From positions 3,350,501 through 3,414,500 of the forward strand of contig OX359192.1 in assembly GCA_947172415.1 (NCBI GenBank): 64,000 nucleotides of DNA, in the 5' to 3' direction. The position numbers were made by a program, and so were the translations under genes. Shown here in pieces: positions 21,835-34,800 of the stretch (the first letter of the stretch is position 1; each line of letters starts with the position of its first letter). Under the pieces are notes generated by a model. The model was not told where the DNA came from, searched no databases, and saw only the letters and a list, made by a program, of their open reading frames with translations. This DNA is from Chondrosia reniformis (Eukaryota; Porifera; Demospongiae; Chondrillida; Chondrillidae).

Positions 21835-24800
21835 TACTAGTTATATGTTTGTGTAATAGTACTGGCTATATTTATGTGTATTAGTTGTATGTACTAGGTG
21901 TATGTACTAGTTGCATGTACTAGTTGTATGTACTATTTTTATGAACTAGTTGTATACACTAGTTCTATGCACTAGCACTAGTTATATTTACTAGTTGTTT
22001 GTACTAGTTGTGTGTACTAGATATGAACCAGTTGTGGCTTCAAATTTTATGCACTAGTTGTTTGTTCTAGCTATGCATTAGTTGTATTCATTATTTATAT
22101 GTACCGGTTATATGCACTAGTTGTATGTACAGTTGTGTGTACTATTTATGTGTACTAATTGTATCCACTTCATGTATGTACTAGTTTTATGTACTAGATA
22201 TATGTAGTAGTTGTATGTACTATTGTATGTACTAGTTGTAGGTACTAGTTGTATGCACTAGTTGTCTGTACTAGCTGTGTACTAGTTTTATGTACTAGTT
22301 GTATTTATTAGTTCTATGTACTAGTTGTATGTACTAGTTGTATGTACTAGATGTATGTACTATTTATATGTACTGGCTATATGTAGAGTTGTGTGAACTA
22401 GTTATATGTAATAGTTGTATGTATTAGTTGTATGTAATAATTGTATTTATTAGAAGTTTGTACTAGTTATTTGTTCTAATTATTAGTTGTATGAACTAGT
22501 TATATGTACTAGGTTGTAGTTGTAGGCACTAGTTTTATGTACTACTTATATGTAATATGCGTATGTACTATTTATATGTACTAGTTAAATTTTTATGTAT
22601 TAGTTATATGTAGTAGGTGTGTGTACTAGTTATATGTACTAGTTGCAAGTACTAATTGTATTCACTAGTTGTATGGACTAGTACTAGCTATATTTACTAG
22701 TTGTGGGTACTAGTTGTTTGTGGTAGTTCTATGTAGTAGTTCTATGTACAAATTGCATGAACTAGTTGTGTGTTCTAGTTGTATTAATATATACTAGTTG
22801 TATGTACTAGTTTTATGTTCTTGTTGTAGATTCTTGTACTAGTTATACAAGGTACCAGGAAGGTACTAGTCGTTTGTACTAGAAACTAGTTTTATGTACT
22901 ACTTCTATGCACTAGAAATGAATCACTTGTGTGTACAGGTTGTATGTACTAGTTGCATTTACTAGGTGTTTGTACTAGTTATATGTTTTAATTATTAGTT
23001 GTATGAACTAGTTATATGCACTAGTTCAATGTACTAGTTGTGTTTACTATATGTATATACTAGTTATATGTAGTAGTTGTATGGTCTAGGTGTATGTACT
23101 AGTTGTATGGTCTAGGTGTATGTACTAGTTGTATGGTCTAGGTGTATGTACTAGTTGTATTTACTAGTTTGTAGTTGTAGCACTAGTTGTATGTACTACT
23201 TATATGTAATATGCGTATGTACTATTTATATGTTAAATTTTTATGTATTAGTTATAGGTAGTAGGTGTGTGTACTAGTTATATGTACTAGTTGCAAGTAC
23301 TAGTTGTATTCACTAGTTGTATGGAATAGTACTAGCTATATTTACTAGTTGTAGGTACTAGTTGTATGTGGTAGTTGTATGTAGTAGTTCTATGTACAAA
23401 TGAACTGTATGAACAAGTTGTGTGTTCTAGTTGTATGTATATACTAGTTGTATGTACTAGCTATGTACTAGTTGTATTTTCTAGTTGTATGTACTAGTTT
23501 TATGTACTTGTTGTAGATTCTTGTACTTGTTATACTAGGTACTAGGAAGGTACTAGTTGTATGTACTTGAAACTAGTTTTATGTACTAGTTGTATGTACT
23601 ACTTTTATGAACTAGTTGCATGTACTAGTTGTATGTATCAGTTTTATGTAGTCCTTCTATGTACTAGTTGTATGTACTAGTTGTGTGTACTGATTTTACT
23701 TACTATTTATATGTACTAGTAATATTTTTATGTTCTAGTTATATGCACTAGTGTTATGTATAATTTGTATGAAATAGATGTAAGTTCTATTTGTATATAC
23801 TAGTTTAATGTACTAGTTGTATGTATTCGTTACTGGTTGTTAGTACTAGTTGTATGTTCCGGTTTTATGTACTAGTTCTAGTTTTATTTTCTAGTTGTAT
23901 ATGCTAGTTGTATGTACTAGTACTAGTTTGAGCACTAGTTAATCTATTTACTATGTAGGCACTAGAAAATGTAAAACTAGTTGGAGTTCTAGTTTAATGT
24001 CCTAGTTGTATGTACTATTTATATGTACTAATTTTATGTGTATGTTTTAATCATAGGTACTAGTTTTAAATACAAGTTGTATGAAGTAGTTGTTAGCCTA
24101 GTTGTATGTGCTAGTTGTATGTACTAGTTGTATGTACTAGTTATATGTATTACTTGTTTGTACTTGTTATATGTACTAGTAGAATTTACTAGTTGTGTGT
24201 AATAGTTGTATGTACTAGTTGTATATACTAGTTGTGAGTACTAGCTATATTTTGTAGTAGTATAAACTAGTTGTATGTACTAGTACTAGTTATACCAGAT
24301 ATTAAGTAGGTATTAGTTGAATGCACAAGTACTAGTTATATTAAATATTTGTAGGTACTACTATATAAGTAATTTACTAGTCGAATGTAATAGTTGCATG
24401 TACTAATTGTATATAATAGTTGTATGTAGCCGTTGTATGTACTAGTTATGTACTAGTTGTATGTAATAGTTGAATGTACTAGTAGGATTAACTAGTGGAA
24501 TGTACAAGTAAAGGCAATATATACTAACTGTAGGCAATAGTTGTATGTACTATTTGTATGTACTAGTTGTATGTACTAGGTGTATGTACTAGTTATGGGT
24601 ACTAGTTGTAAGTTCTAGTAGTAGTAATACCAGATACTAAGCAGGTATTAGTTGTATGTAAAAGTTCTAGTTATATTATATAGTTGTAGGTACTAGTTAT
24701 ATGTACTAGTTGAATGTAATAGTTGCGTGTATTAATTATATATAGTAATTGTATTTACCAGTTTTATGTACTAGTTATGTACTAGCTGTATGTACTGGCT

Positions 24801-27060
24801 GTATGTACTAGTAGTATTAACTAGTGGTATGTACTAGTACTGGTAATATTTACTAACTGTAAGCACTAGTTGTATGTACCAGTTGTACATACTAGCACTG
24901 GTTATATTTACTAGTTGTAGGTACTAGTTGTATGTAATAGTTGAATGCAATAGTTGTATGAACTAGTTGTATGTACTAGTATTAGTTATATTTACTAGTT
25001 GTAAGTATTAGTTGTGTGTACTAGTTGTATGTAGTAGTTGTATGTTCTAAGTGTATGAACTAGTTTTATGTACTAGTTGTATGTACTTGTTATATACTAG
25101 TTGTATGTATTAGTTGTATATATTAGTTGTATGTACTGGTTGTGTGTACTAGTGGTATGTATTAACTGTATGTAATAGCTATGTACTAGATGCATGTACT
25201 AGTTCTAATAACTAGTTGCATTTACTAGTACTGGTAATATTTACTAGTTGTAGGTACTAGTTTTATGCACTAGTTGTATGTACTAGTGCAAGCTATATTT
25301 ACTAATTATAGGTATTAGTTTTATGTAGTAGCTCTATGTTCTAATTGTTTGAACTAGTTCTATGTACAATTGTATGTACTAGTTATATGTACTCTTTGTA
25401 TGTACTAATTGTATGTACTAAGTGTATGTACTATTTATAGGTACCAGTTATATATGTATGTACTAGTTATATGCACAAGTTGGGTACTATTTATAGGTAC
25501 TAGATTTAAGTTCTAGTACTAGTAAAATTAGGTACTGAGTAGGTACTTGTTGTAAGTACTAATTGGATATACTAGTTGTATGTACTAGTTGTATACCAGT
25601 TGTATGTACACGTTGTATGTGCTAGTTGTAACAACTAGTAATATGTTCTAGTACAAGTTATATTTAATCGTTATATTTACTAGTTGTATGTTCTAGTACA
25701 AGTTATCTATATTACTTATATTTAAAAGTTATATTTACTAGTTGTTTGTACTGGTTGTAGCACTAATTGTATGGACTAGTTGTATGTACTAGATGTATAT
25801 ACTAATTGTGTGAAATAATTATACATCATAGTAGGAGTTCTAGTATAATGTACTAGTTGTATGGACTATATATATGTACTAGGTAAATGTGTATGTTATA
25901 GTCATAGATACTAGTTGTAGGTGCTAGTTGTATGAATTAGTGGTATGTACTAGTTATACATGCTATGGTATATACTATTTATACGGTCTAGTTGTATGTA
26001 CTATTTGTATATACTAGTATATGTACTACTTGCAGATTCTAGTACTAGCTATACTAGGTAATAGGTAGGTGCTAGTTGTAGGTACTAGCAGTAGTTATAT
26101 TTACTAGTTGTAGGTACTAGTTGCATTGACTTAATGAATGTTATAGTTTTGGTACTAATTGTATGTACTAGTTGTATGTACTAGTTGTAAGAACTAGTCA
26201 TTTACTAGTTGTATGTAGTAGTTGTATGTTCTAAATGTATGAACTAGTTGTATGTAACACCTGTATGGACTAATTATATACTAGGTGTATGGACTTGTTG
26301 TATGTACTAGTTGTATGTCCTAGTTGTATTTACTACTTGTATGTCCTAATTGTATGTACTACTTGTATGTACTAGTTGTGTGTACTAGATGTATGTACTA
26401 GTAATGTGTACTAGTTGTGATTCTAGTACTAGTAATACTAGATATTAGGTAGGTATTAGTTGAATTAGGGTTATATGTATTTGTAGGTACTACTTATATG
26501 TACTAGTCGAATTTAATAGTTGCTTGTACTAACAGTATATAATTGTTGTATGTCCTAGTTGTATGTACTAGTTAATTGTTGTATAATCTAGTTGTATGTA
26601 CGAGTTGTATGTACTATTTGTATGTGCTAATTGTATGTACAAATTTTGTGTACTAGGTGTATGTAGTAGTTGTATGTTCTATTTGTTTTAACTAGTATTA
26701 TGTCCTAGTTGAATGTGCTACTTGTATGTACTAGTTATTTACTAGCTGAATGTACTAGTTGCATGTACTAGTAGTATTAACTAGTGGTATGTACTAGTAG
26801 TATTAACTAATGGTATGTACTAGTACTGGTAATATTTACTAACTGTAGGCACTAGTTGTATGTACCAGTTGTACATACTAGCACTGGTTATATTTACTAG
26901 TTGTAGGTACTAGTTGGATGTACTAGCACTAGTTATATTTACTAGTTGTAGGTACTAGTTGCATGGACATGTTGAATGTTATAATTGTATGTACTAATTG
27001 TATGTACTAGTTGTGTGTACCACCTGTATGGACTAGTTATATACTGGGTGTATGTATTTG
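21835..27060 (+). repeat. 13-bp satellite, block 3 (5.2 kb)
   Basis: Uninterrupted plus-oriented satellite. It contains longer internal repeats, for example two copies of GTAATATGCGTATGTACTAT at about 22,553 and 23,207 with matched surroundings, and triplicated TATGGTCTAGGTGTATGTAC near 23,080-23,160. Confidence 0.95.
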
Positions 27061-27664
27061 TTTAAAGGTTACGGGATTCTCTACTAAATAACTACACCTA
27101 TAGCTACCTTGCTTATAGCCCTGTATATGGTCCCCCGGCCCATTCCATGCGTACATCTATATAACGGTACCTATACACTATGTCTATTAACCCAAGTTAA
27201 GATTATCCTATATAAGCCTATAGGAAGGACCAACCTGTTGGCTGGAACTTCTTGGTATGTAAGGGGGTGCAGGCTTGATACCCCCTGGGATTATAAGGTC
27301 ATTTTGCTGTACTACTACTGAGCTCAATCTTAGACCTCCCTAAAGGCGTAAGGTCACCCTAGAACCTGGGGGTATACACACACACCCTTTCACGCCCTCT
27401 TAAAGAAGGCGGAGTTCCTAAATAAACAAAAAATTAAATAAAATTAAAAATTAAAAAATAAAATAAAAAAAATTGTATAAAACTGCCAAGGACCTGTACT
27501 TTCTGCCGTTCACTTTACGTGCTCAATGCTGACCTCACACAGCCGCTTGCATGATTGCTGTTGCTGGCACTTATACTTCCGTGAGAATAGGTAATTGCCC
27601 TTACCCCTGCCCACGCGTCGTTCCGAATACCTACCATTAACTACGGTCAACTACGTTAACCTAC
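27061..27664. mobile_element. Unclassified ~600-bp insert in the satellite
   Basis: Non-satellite DNA between satellite flanks. Related unfilled sites are near 52,820 and 62,380. It has a purine-rich A/T tract (about 27,420-27,475, AAATTAAATAAAATT type) followed by about 190 bp of GC-richer sequence. No long ORF with a domain is present. The A-rich tract recalls a SINE/LINE tail, but it is internal and I cannot name the family. Confidence 0.5.
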
Positions 27665-29518
27665 ATTGTATGTACTAGTTGTATGACCTAGTAGTATTTA
27701 CTACTTGTATGTCCTAATTGAACGTATTAGTTGTATGTACTATTAGTGTGTACTATTAGTATGTACTAGTTGTAAGTACTAGGTGTATGTACTAGTTATG
27801 TGTACTAGTTGTAGGTTTCTAGTACTAATAATACCAGATATTAAGTAGGTATTAGTTGTACTAGTTATATTAAATATGTGTAGGTACTACTTATATGTAC
27901 TAGTCAAATGGAATAATTGCATGTACTAATTGTATATAATAGTTGTATGTAGCAGTTGTATGTACTAGTTATGCACTAGTTGTATGTAATAGTTGTATGT
28001 ACTAGTAGGATTAACTAGTGGAATGTACAAGTAAAGGTAATCTATACTAACTGTAGGCACTAGTTGTATGTACTAGTTGTATGTACTAGCACTGGTTATA
28101 TTTACTAGTTGTACGTACAAGTTGTCTGCACTAGTTGAATGTTATAGTTGTATGAACTAGTTTATGTAGTAGTACAAATTATATTTACTACTTGTAGGTA
28201 TTAGTTGTATGTCCTGGTGTATGTAGTAGTTGTATGTTGTATAATAATTGGATATATGTGTATGTACTAGTTATATGTCCTAGTTGCTTTTACTTGTATG
28301 TAGTAGCTATGTACTACTTGTATATACAAGTTATACATTCTAATATTATGTACTCGTTCTATGAGCTATTTGTATATACTAGTTTCTAGTTGTATGTACT
28401 AGTTGTATGTACTATGTGCATGTACTATGTGTATGTACTATTTTTAAGCACCAGTTATATTTGTATGTACCAGTTATATGCTTGTGTACTAGTTATCTCT
28501 ACTAGTTGTATGCACTAGCTGTATGCACTAGTTGTATGAACTATTTATAATTTCTAGGTATATGTGTATGTACTAGTCATATGTAGAAGGTGGATGTACT
28601 AGTTTTATGTCCTAGTTATTTGTACTAGTAGTGTGTATTAGTTGTATGTACTAGTGGTGTGTAGTAGTATTTTGATGTACTAGTTGCATGTACTAGTTTT
28701 ATGTACTAGTGCTAGTTATATTTACTATTTGTAGGTACTAGTTATGAGCGAATTAGACGCACTAGTTTTACGTATGAACTAGTTGTATGTAGTAGCTATA
28801 TACAAGTTGTGTATACAAGTTGTACATTCTAGTATTATGTTCTCATTCTATGAACTAGTTGTATGTACTAGTTGTATCTACTAGTTGTATGTACTCTTTG
28901 TATATATGTACTATGTGTATGTACTATTAATAAGTACCAGTTATACGTGTATGGACTAGTTATTTGTATTAGTTGTTTGCACTAGCTGTAAGTACTAGTT
29001 GTATGTACTACATATAATTACAAGGTATATGTGTATTTACTGGGTAAATGTAGTAGGTATATGTAATAGTTATTTGACCTAATTGTTTGGTCTAGTTGTA
29101 TGGACTAGTTAGATGTACTAGTTCCAAGTACTAATTGCATGTTCTAGTTGTGTGTATTATTTGGTTTGTACTAGTTGTATGTACTAGTAGCATGTGCTAG
29201 TTGTATGCACGAGTTTTATGTACTAGTCCTATTATATTTACTAGTTGTAGATACTAGTTGAATGTAGAAGTTGTATGTATAAGTTGTTTGTTCGAATTGT
29301 TTGTACTAGTGGAATGTACTAATTGTATGTAATAGTTCTGTACCAGTTGTACATACTAGTTGTATGTATATACTAGTCATAAATATTAGCTATGTACTAG
29401 TTGCATATACAAGTTGTATGTTCTAGTATTATGTACTCGTTCTATGAACTAGTAGTATGTACTACTTTCTAGTTGTACACACTAGTAGTAGGTACTAGTT
29501 ATATGTACTAACTGTATG
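27665..29518 (+). repeat. 13-bp satellite, block 4
   Basis: It starts in the variant order of blocks near 51,790 and 62,400. At about 28,245 it switches abruptly to the order found at 15,704 (ATAATTGGATATATGTGT), which marks a junction between higher-order units without the spacer. Confidence 0.95.
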
Positions 29519-29665
29519 AAAAATCTAAGATACCATTTTCCTACATGCTATATGCCTATTCTGTAAAAAGAGCCTATAGGGGAACTAAACCTAAAGAGAG
29601 CTTTAGATGAAGATACAGTAGTCTTTTCTTCCTTCTTTTCCCTTTTTTCATCTTCTTCTCCACTG

Positions 29666-29715
29666 GGTCAGACAGCCGTTTCTGGGAATTCCACCCTTCA
29701 TCAGTGATCCTGGGA
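29666..29715 (-). ncRNA. Hammerhead ribozyme of the Penelope-like element
   Basis: On the minus strand: CTGATGA (29,705-29,699), stem II GGG/CCC around a 7-nt loop, GAAA (29,683-29,680), a minimal stem III (AC, loop GGCT, GT) and a GTC cleavage triplet ending at 29,672. Stem I pairs TCA before the core with TGA after the cleavage site, then GG with CC beyond one mismatch. This is the short type I form known from Penelope-like elements. The pair next to the stem II core is A-A rather than G-C, which may lower activity. Confidence 0.7.
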
Positions 29716-29965
29716 GTCTTTGTCTTTTTCTTTATCTTGATCTTCTGTGAATCCTTGGCTCACTATGCTAAATCTAGGGGCCTTATATACACTATTTTGG
29801 CGCCAAAAGTTAAATTAGGTGTTAACTAAGACACATGATGAAATCTAATTTTATGAAAGGAATGTAGGTCCAATTAACTTTTATGAATTAATTATAAATC
29901 TATTAGTAATCTTGCTTGTACAGGTAAAACAGACTCAGCATAACTATAGACACAAGTAGGACATA

Positions 29966-31800
29966 TTACGTAAGTCTACCCTTAGGTCTTCTAGTAGTAA
30001 CATTTCTTTGGAGGTGGGGTAACACAATATGGGGTAACACAAGACAGTCCTTAAGCATACTAGCTACTTTTTGCTTATACTTGATTCTAACTAGAGGCTG
30101 CCGGGATATGAAGGTTTTAAAGGTTGATTTTAGCTTAAAGTATTTGTAACCCAGCTTAATAAGCCTACTGCATAACTGCAAACTTTTAGCCTGAAAACTG
30201 GAGAAGTCACTACATATTCTGGAATACCTAATTAGTTGTGAAATAAAGACACCATAGGCTGGGGTATTAGGAATATTACTATCTGAATGGGGGAAATTTA
30301 CTATATCAAAGTTAAAGTCCTCTCGCTTATCATATACTTTAGTGATAAATTGATTGTTAGTAATGGTTATATCTAAGTCTAAAAAGGGGGATTTTTTAGG
30401 GCTGGTATTTGTCTTTTTAAGAATAAGTTCTTTGGGGTAAATATCACTAATTGACAGTTCAAAATCCTTGTTGTTAATACATAAAAGGTCATCAATATAC
30501 CTATAAGTATTGGAAAATTTAATAGCTAGGGTGATGTTATCCTTAAGTAGTCCTTTCATAAACTCATACTCATAGGCAAACAGAAAAAGATTAGCAACTA
30601 CAGGGGCACAGTCAGTACCCATAGGGATACCTACACATTGCTTAAATACAGAACCGTCTACACATACATAAATGTTGTCAATAAGGTAATTAAAGAGCTC
30701 TACTAAATGAACAGCTGTGACTGCTTTATTGGAGACATTGTTAGACCAAAAGGCTTTATCCTGACAGACTTCTATATATTGGGACTTCCTACAGGTATAG
30801 GCACTATGAATAAGGTTAGTAATCTTATCTTTAAGTAGGTTATGGGGGATCACTGTATATAATGTAGAAAAATCAAAACTAGCTAGCTTGGTTTTTCTAG
30901 CGGGTATAGACCTAAGACTATCTAAGACTTTTAGTGAGTTTTCTACTATCCAAAAGGCATTAACACCAGTATTCCTATATATACCTAGGCAGTATTCTCT
31001 AAAATGTTTGAGAATTAGTCTGAGTGCAGAATTTAGAAATCTAGAAAGGGATTTGGTAGTACATTTGTGAGAGGCGGCTATGAATCTGTAGCTGTAAGGG
31101 TTCTTATGTAGCTTAGGCATCCAGTAAAAAGAGGGAAGGTTACACCAGTCTGGTTTAGGTTCTAAGTTCTCTAGTTTTAAGAACTCTATGTGTTTCCTAA
31201 TTAACTGTTGGGGTTCTACTGTACATTTAGCATAAGTGGAGGTACTGCCTAGTTCTTCATTAATAATTTGTCTATAGTAGGACTTACATATAAAAATTAT
31301 ATTATTAGAGGCCTTTTCGGCAGGGGCTATAACATACTTATCATGTAGGTCTGCTAAGAATTTCTTAATTTTAGAGCAAGTAAGGGTCTTCTTGGCTACT
31401 GAGGATTTGGTATACGATTTAGACAGCTTAGAGATCCTATCATTAATTTTCTTAAGTACAGCATTTTCCCACTCACTAAATACAGAAGTGGATACATTTT
31501 CTCTACGGGCCCAGGTAATCTTATATTTTCTAAGACCTTCCTTACACATTTTTAAAGCAGTTACCCAATTAAAGTTATTAGGTTCTCTAAATTTTGGTCC
31601 TTTCTTAAGAAGTTTTCTAAGTTTTGGGTTACTAACAATACGTAGATCACCTGTTAAAACATGGCCTAGGGGCTTGTAAATGAAGGGGGACTTGTGACAC
31701 TCACATGGTTCTGGTTTTCTAAAAACATCTGACTTAGAGGTTTGTGAAAAGTTAAAGATTTGAGGTCCTATTGGTTGGGTATACTTATATACTACACATG
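29966..31800 (-). CDS. Penelope-like reverse transcriptase, N-terminus missing
   Basis: An open frame of about 610 codons that runs in from the truncated 5' end without a stop; the first internal ATG is at 31,549. Upstream of it the frame already codes for the conserved CECHKSPF...GHVLTGDLRIV block (about 31,720-31,640). RT landmarks: PSFYWMPKLHKNPYSYRFIA, FDFSTLYT (motif A), GIPMGTDCAP (motif B) and YRYIDDLL (motif C, about 30,500). It ends in a basic TTRRPKGRLT tail with no GIY-YIG domain after the RT. A GIY-YIG domain could have been N-terminal, as in the permuted Penelope group, but that part is absent here. These RTs are related to telomerase RT. No frameshift is seen in what remains. 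Confidence 0.85.
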
Positions 31801-31804
31801 GGGG

Positions 31805-31864
31805 CTAGTACATACAACTAGCATATACAACTAGTACATACAATTACCCACAACTGTTACTTGC
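31805..31864 (-). repeat. 60-bp inverted satellite copy at the Penelope 5' junction
   Basis: The only stretch where the satellite motif is on the minus strand (CTAGTACATACAACTAG...). Its reverse complement is identical, over all 60 bases, to 32,296-32,355 about 0.5 kb to the right. The last bases, ACTTGC, also fit the host sequence that resumes here (compare TACTTGCTGTATATAC at about 55,590), so there is microhomology at the join. Confidence 0.9.
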
Positions 31865-34800
31865 TGTATATACTAATTGCATGTACTAGTTGTATGTACT
31901 AGTACTACTTATATTTCTAGTTGTAGTACTAGGTTTAGGAACTAGTTGTATGTGGTAGTTGTATGTACTAATTGTATGTACTAGTTGTATGTACTAGTTG
32001 TATGTACTAGATATTAACCAGTTGTATGTATGAGTTGTATGCACTAGTTGTTTGTACTACCTGCGTACTAGTTTTATGTACTTGTTGAATGCACTAATTG
32101 TATGTACTAGTTGTATTTACTAGTTGTATGTATAAGTTGTAAGTAGTAGTTGTATAAAAAAGTTTAATGTACTAGATGTATGTTCTAGTTGTAGGTTCTA
32201 ATACAAGTTATACTAGGTACCAGGGAAGGACTAGTTTTATGTGCTATATACTAGTTGTAAGTACTAGTTGTGTGTAGTAATTTTTTGTATTACATGCAAG
32301 TAACAGTTGTGGGTAATTGTATGTACTAGTTGTATATGCTAGTTGTATGTACTAGTGACTAATTGTATGTACTAGTTGTATGTAGTTGTTGTTTGAAGTA
32401 GTTGGAGGTTCCAGTACAAGTTATACTAGGTATTAGGAAGGAATTAATTTTTTGTACTTGTTGTATGTACTATTGTTATGTACTAGTTATGTGTATAAGT
32501 ACTATTCATATGTAGTAGCTATATGTACTCGTTATATGTACTAGTTGTATGAACTAGTTGTATGTACTAGTTGTATGTATGAGTTGTATGTTCTAAATAT
32601 AGGTTCAAATACTAGTTATACTAGGACCTAGGTAGGCACTAGTTGTTTGTAGTAGATACTAGTTGTATGTACTAGTTATATGTACTAGTTATGTGGGAGT
32701 TGTATGTATATATTAGTTGTACGTATATAAGAGTTGTATGTAGTAGCTATCTATTAGTTGTATATACAAGTTGTATGTTCTAGTATTATGTACTCATTCT
32801 ATGAAATACTTGTATGTACTAGTTTTAGTTATATGTAATATTTTTATGTACTATTCGTATGTACTATGTGTATGTACTATTTATAAGAACCACTTATATG
32901 TGTTTGTACTAGTTTTATGTTTGTGTAATAGTACTGGTTATATTTATGTGTATTAGTTGTATGTACTAGTTGTATGTACTAGTTGCATGTACTGGTTGTA
33001 TGTACTAATTCTATGAACTAGTTGTATACACTAGTTCTATGCACTAGCACTAGTTATATTTTCTAGTTGTATGTAGTAGTTGTGTGTACTAGATATGAAC
33101 CAGTTGTATGTACAAGTTTTATGCACTCGTTATATGTACTAGTTGTGTGTACTATTTATGTGTACTAATTGTATGCACATGATGTATGTACTAGTTGTAT
33201 ATACTAGTTGTAGGTTCCCGTACTAGTTAGACTAGTTACTAGGTAGGTACTAGTTGTATGTACGAGATACTAGTTGTATGTACTAGTTGTTTGTACTATT
33301 TATATGTACCAATTGTATGTAGTAGTTATATATACTAGTTGAGTGTAATTGTTGTATGTACTAGTTGTATATACTATTTATAAGTACTAGTTGTATGTAC
33401 TGGTTGTATAAACTACTTATATGAACTCGTTATATTTGTATGTACTAGATATATGTAGTAGTTGTAGGTACTAGTTATACGTACTAGTTGTAATTACTAT
33501 TTATATCTATTAATTATATGTGTTCGTACAAGCTGTATGTATATACTGGTTGTATGTGCTAATTGCACGTACTAGTTGTATGTACTATTCCTATATAGTT
33601 ATATTTACCAGTTGTAGATGCTAGTTGTATGTACTAGTTGTATGTGGAAGTTGTATGTACTATTGTATGTACTAGTTGTATGTACTAGTTGTAGGTACTA
33701 TTTATATGTACTAGCTGTGTATTAGGTTTATGTACTAGTTGTATTTATTATTATTATGTACTAGTTGTATGTACCAGTTGTATGTACTAGATGTATGTAC
33801 TATTTATATGTACTGGCTATATGTAGTAGTTGTGAGAACTAGTTATAGGTAATAGTTGTATGTATTAGTTGTATGCACTAGTTGTATTTATTAGAAGTAT
33901 GTACTAGTTTTATGTTCTTATTATCAGTTGTATGAACTAGTTATATGTACTAGGTTGTAGTTGTAGGCACTAGTTTTATGTACTACTTATATGTAATATG
34001 CGTATGTACTATTTATATCTATCTACTAGTTAAATGTTTAAGTATGAGTTGTATGTAGTAGGTGTGTGGACTAGTTATATGTACTAGTTGCAAGTACTAG
34101 TTGTATTCACTCGTTGTATGGACTAGTACTAGCTATATTTACTAGTTGTAGGTACTAGTTGTATGTGGTAGTTGTATGTAGTAGTTCTATGTACAAATTG
34201 TATGAACTAATTGTGTGTTCTAGTTGTATGTATATACTAGTTGTATGTACTAGCTATGTACTAGTTGTATGTTCTAGTTGTATGTACAAGTTTTATGTAC
34301 TTGTTGTAGATTCTTGTACTTGTTATACTAGGTCCTAGGAAGGTACTAGTTGTATGTACTAGAAACTAGTTTTATGTACTAGTTGTATGTACTAGTTTTA
34401 TGAACTAGTTGTGTGCACTAATTGTATATAGTAGTTGAGTTGTATTTACAATTTGCATGTACTAGTTATATGTTTGTGAAGTAGTTATATGTACTAGTTG
34501 TATGCACTAGCTGTATGTACTAGTTGTATGCACTAGATATGAATCAGTTGTATGTACAAGTTGTATGTACTAGTTGTATGCACTATCTGTATATACTATT
34601 TATATATACTGCCTATATGTATTTGTTGTGTGAACTAGTTATATGTAAACGTTGTATGTATTAGTTGTATGTATTAGTTGTATTTATTAGAAGTATGTAC
34701 TAGTTATATGTTCTAATTATTAGTTGTATGAACTAGTTATATGTACTAGGTTGTAGTTGTAGGCACTAGTTTTATGTACTACTTATATGTAACATGCGTA

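Larger units (their letters stand above)
29519..31804 (-). mobile_element. Penelope-like element, 5'-truncated, in the satellite
   Basis: Minus-strand retroelement. Its 3' end meets the satellite at ...CTGTATG|AAAAATCT (29,518/29,519). The 5' end at 31,804 joins a 60-bp inverted satellite segment. It holds an open RT frame and a 3' region with a hammerhead ribozyme. A second copy of its 3' 550 bp lies at 40,061-40,603 and joins the satellite at the same TGTATG|AAAAATCT sequence. Confidence 0.85.

Noticed and set aside
27240-27300. tRNA-derived SINE promoter (A and B boxes)
   Set aside because: GGCTTGATACC resembles a B box at 8 of 10 places, but the possible A box is only about 15 nt away and no tRNA-like fold is visible.
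32771-32956. 61-codon ORF rich in Y, V and C within the satellite
   Set aside because: It is translated satellite repeat with no other support.
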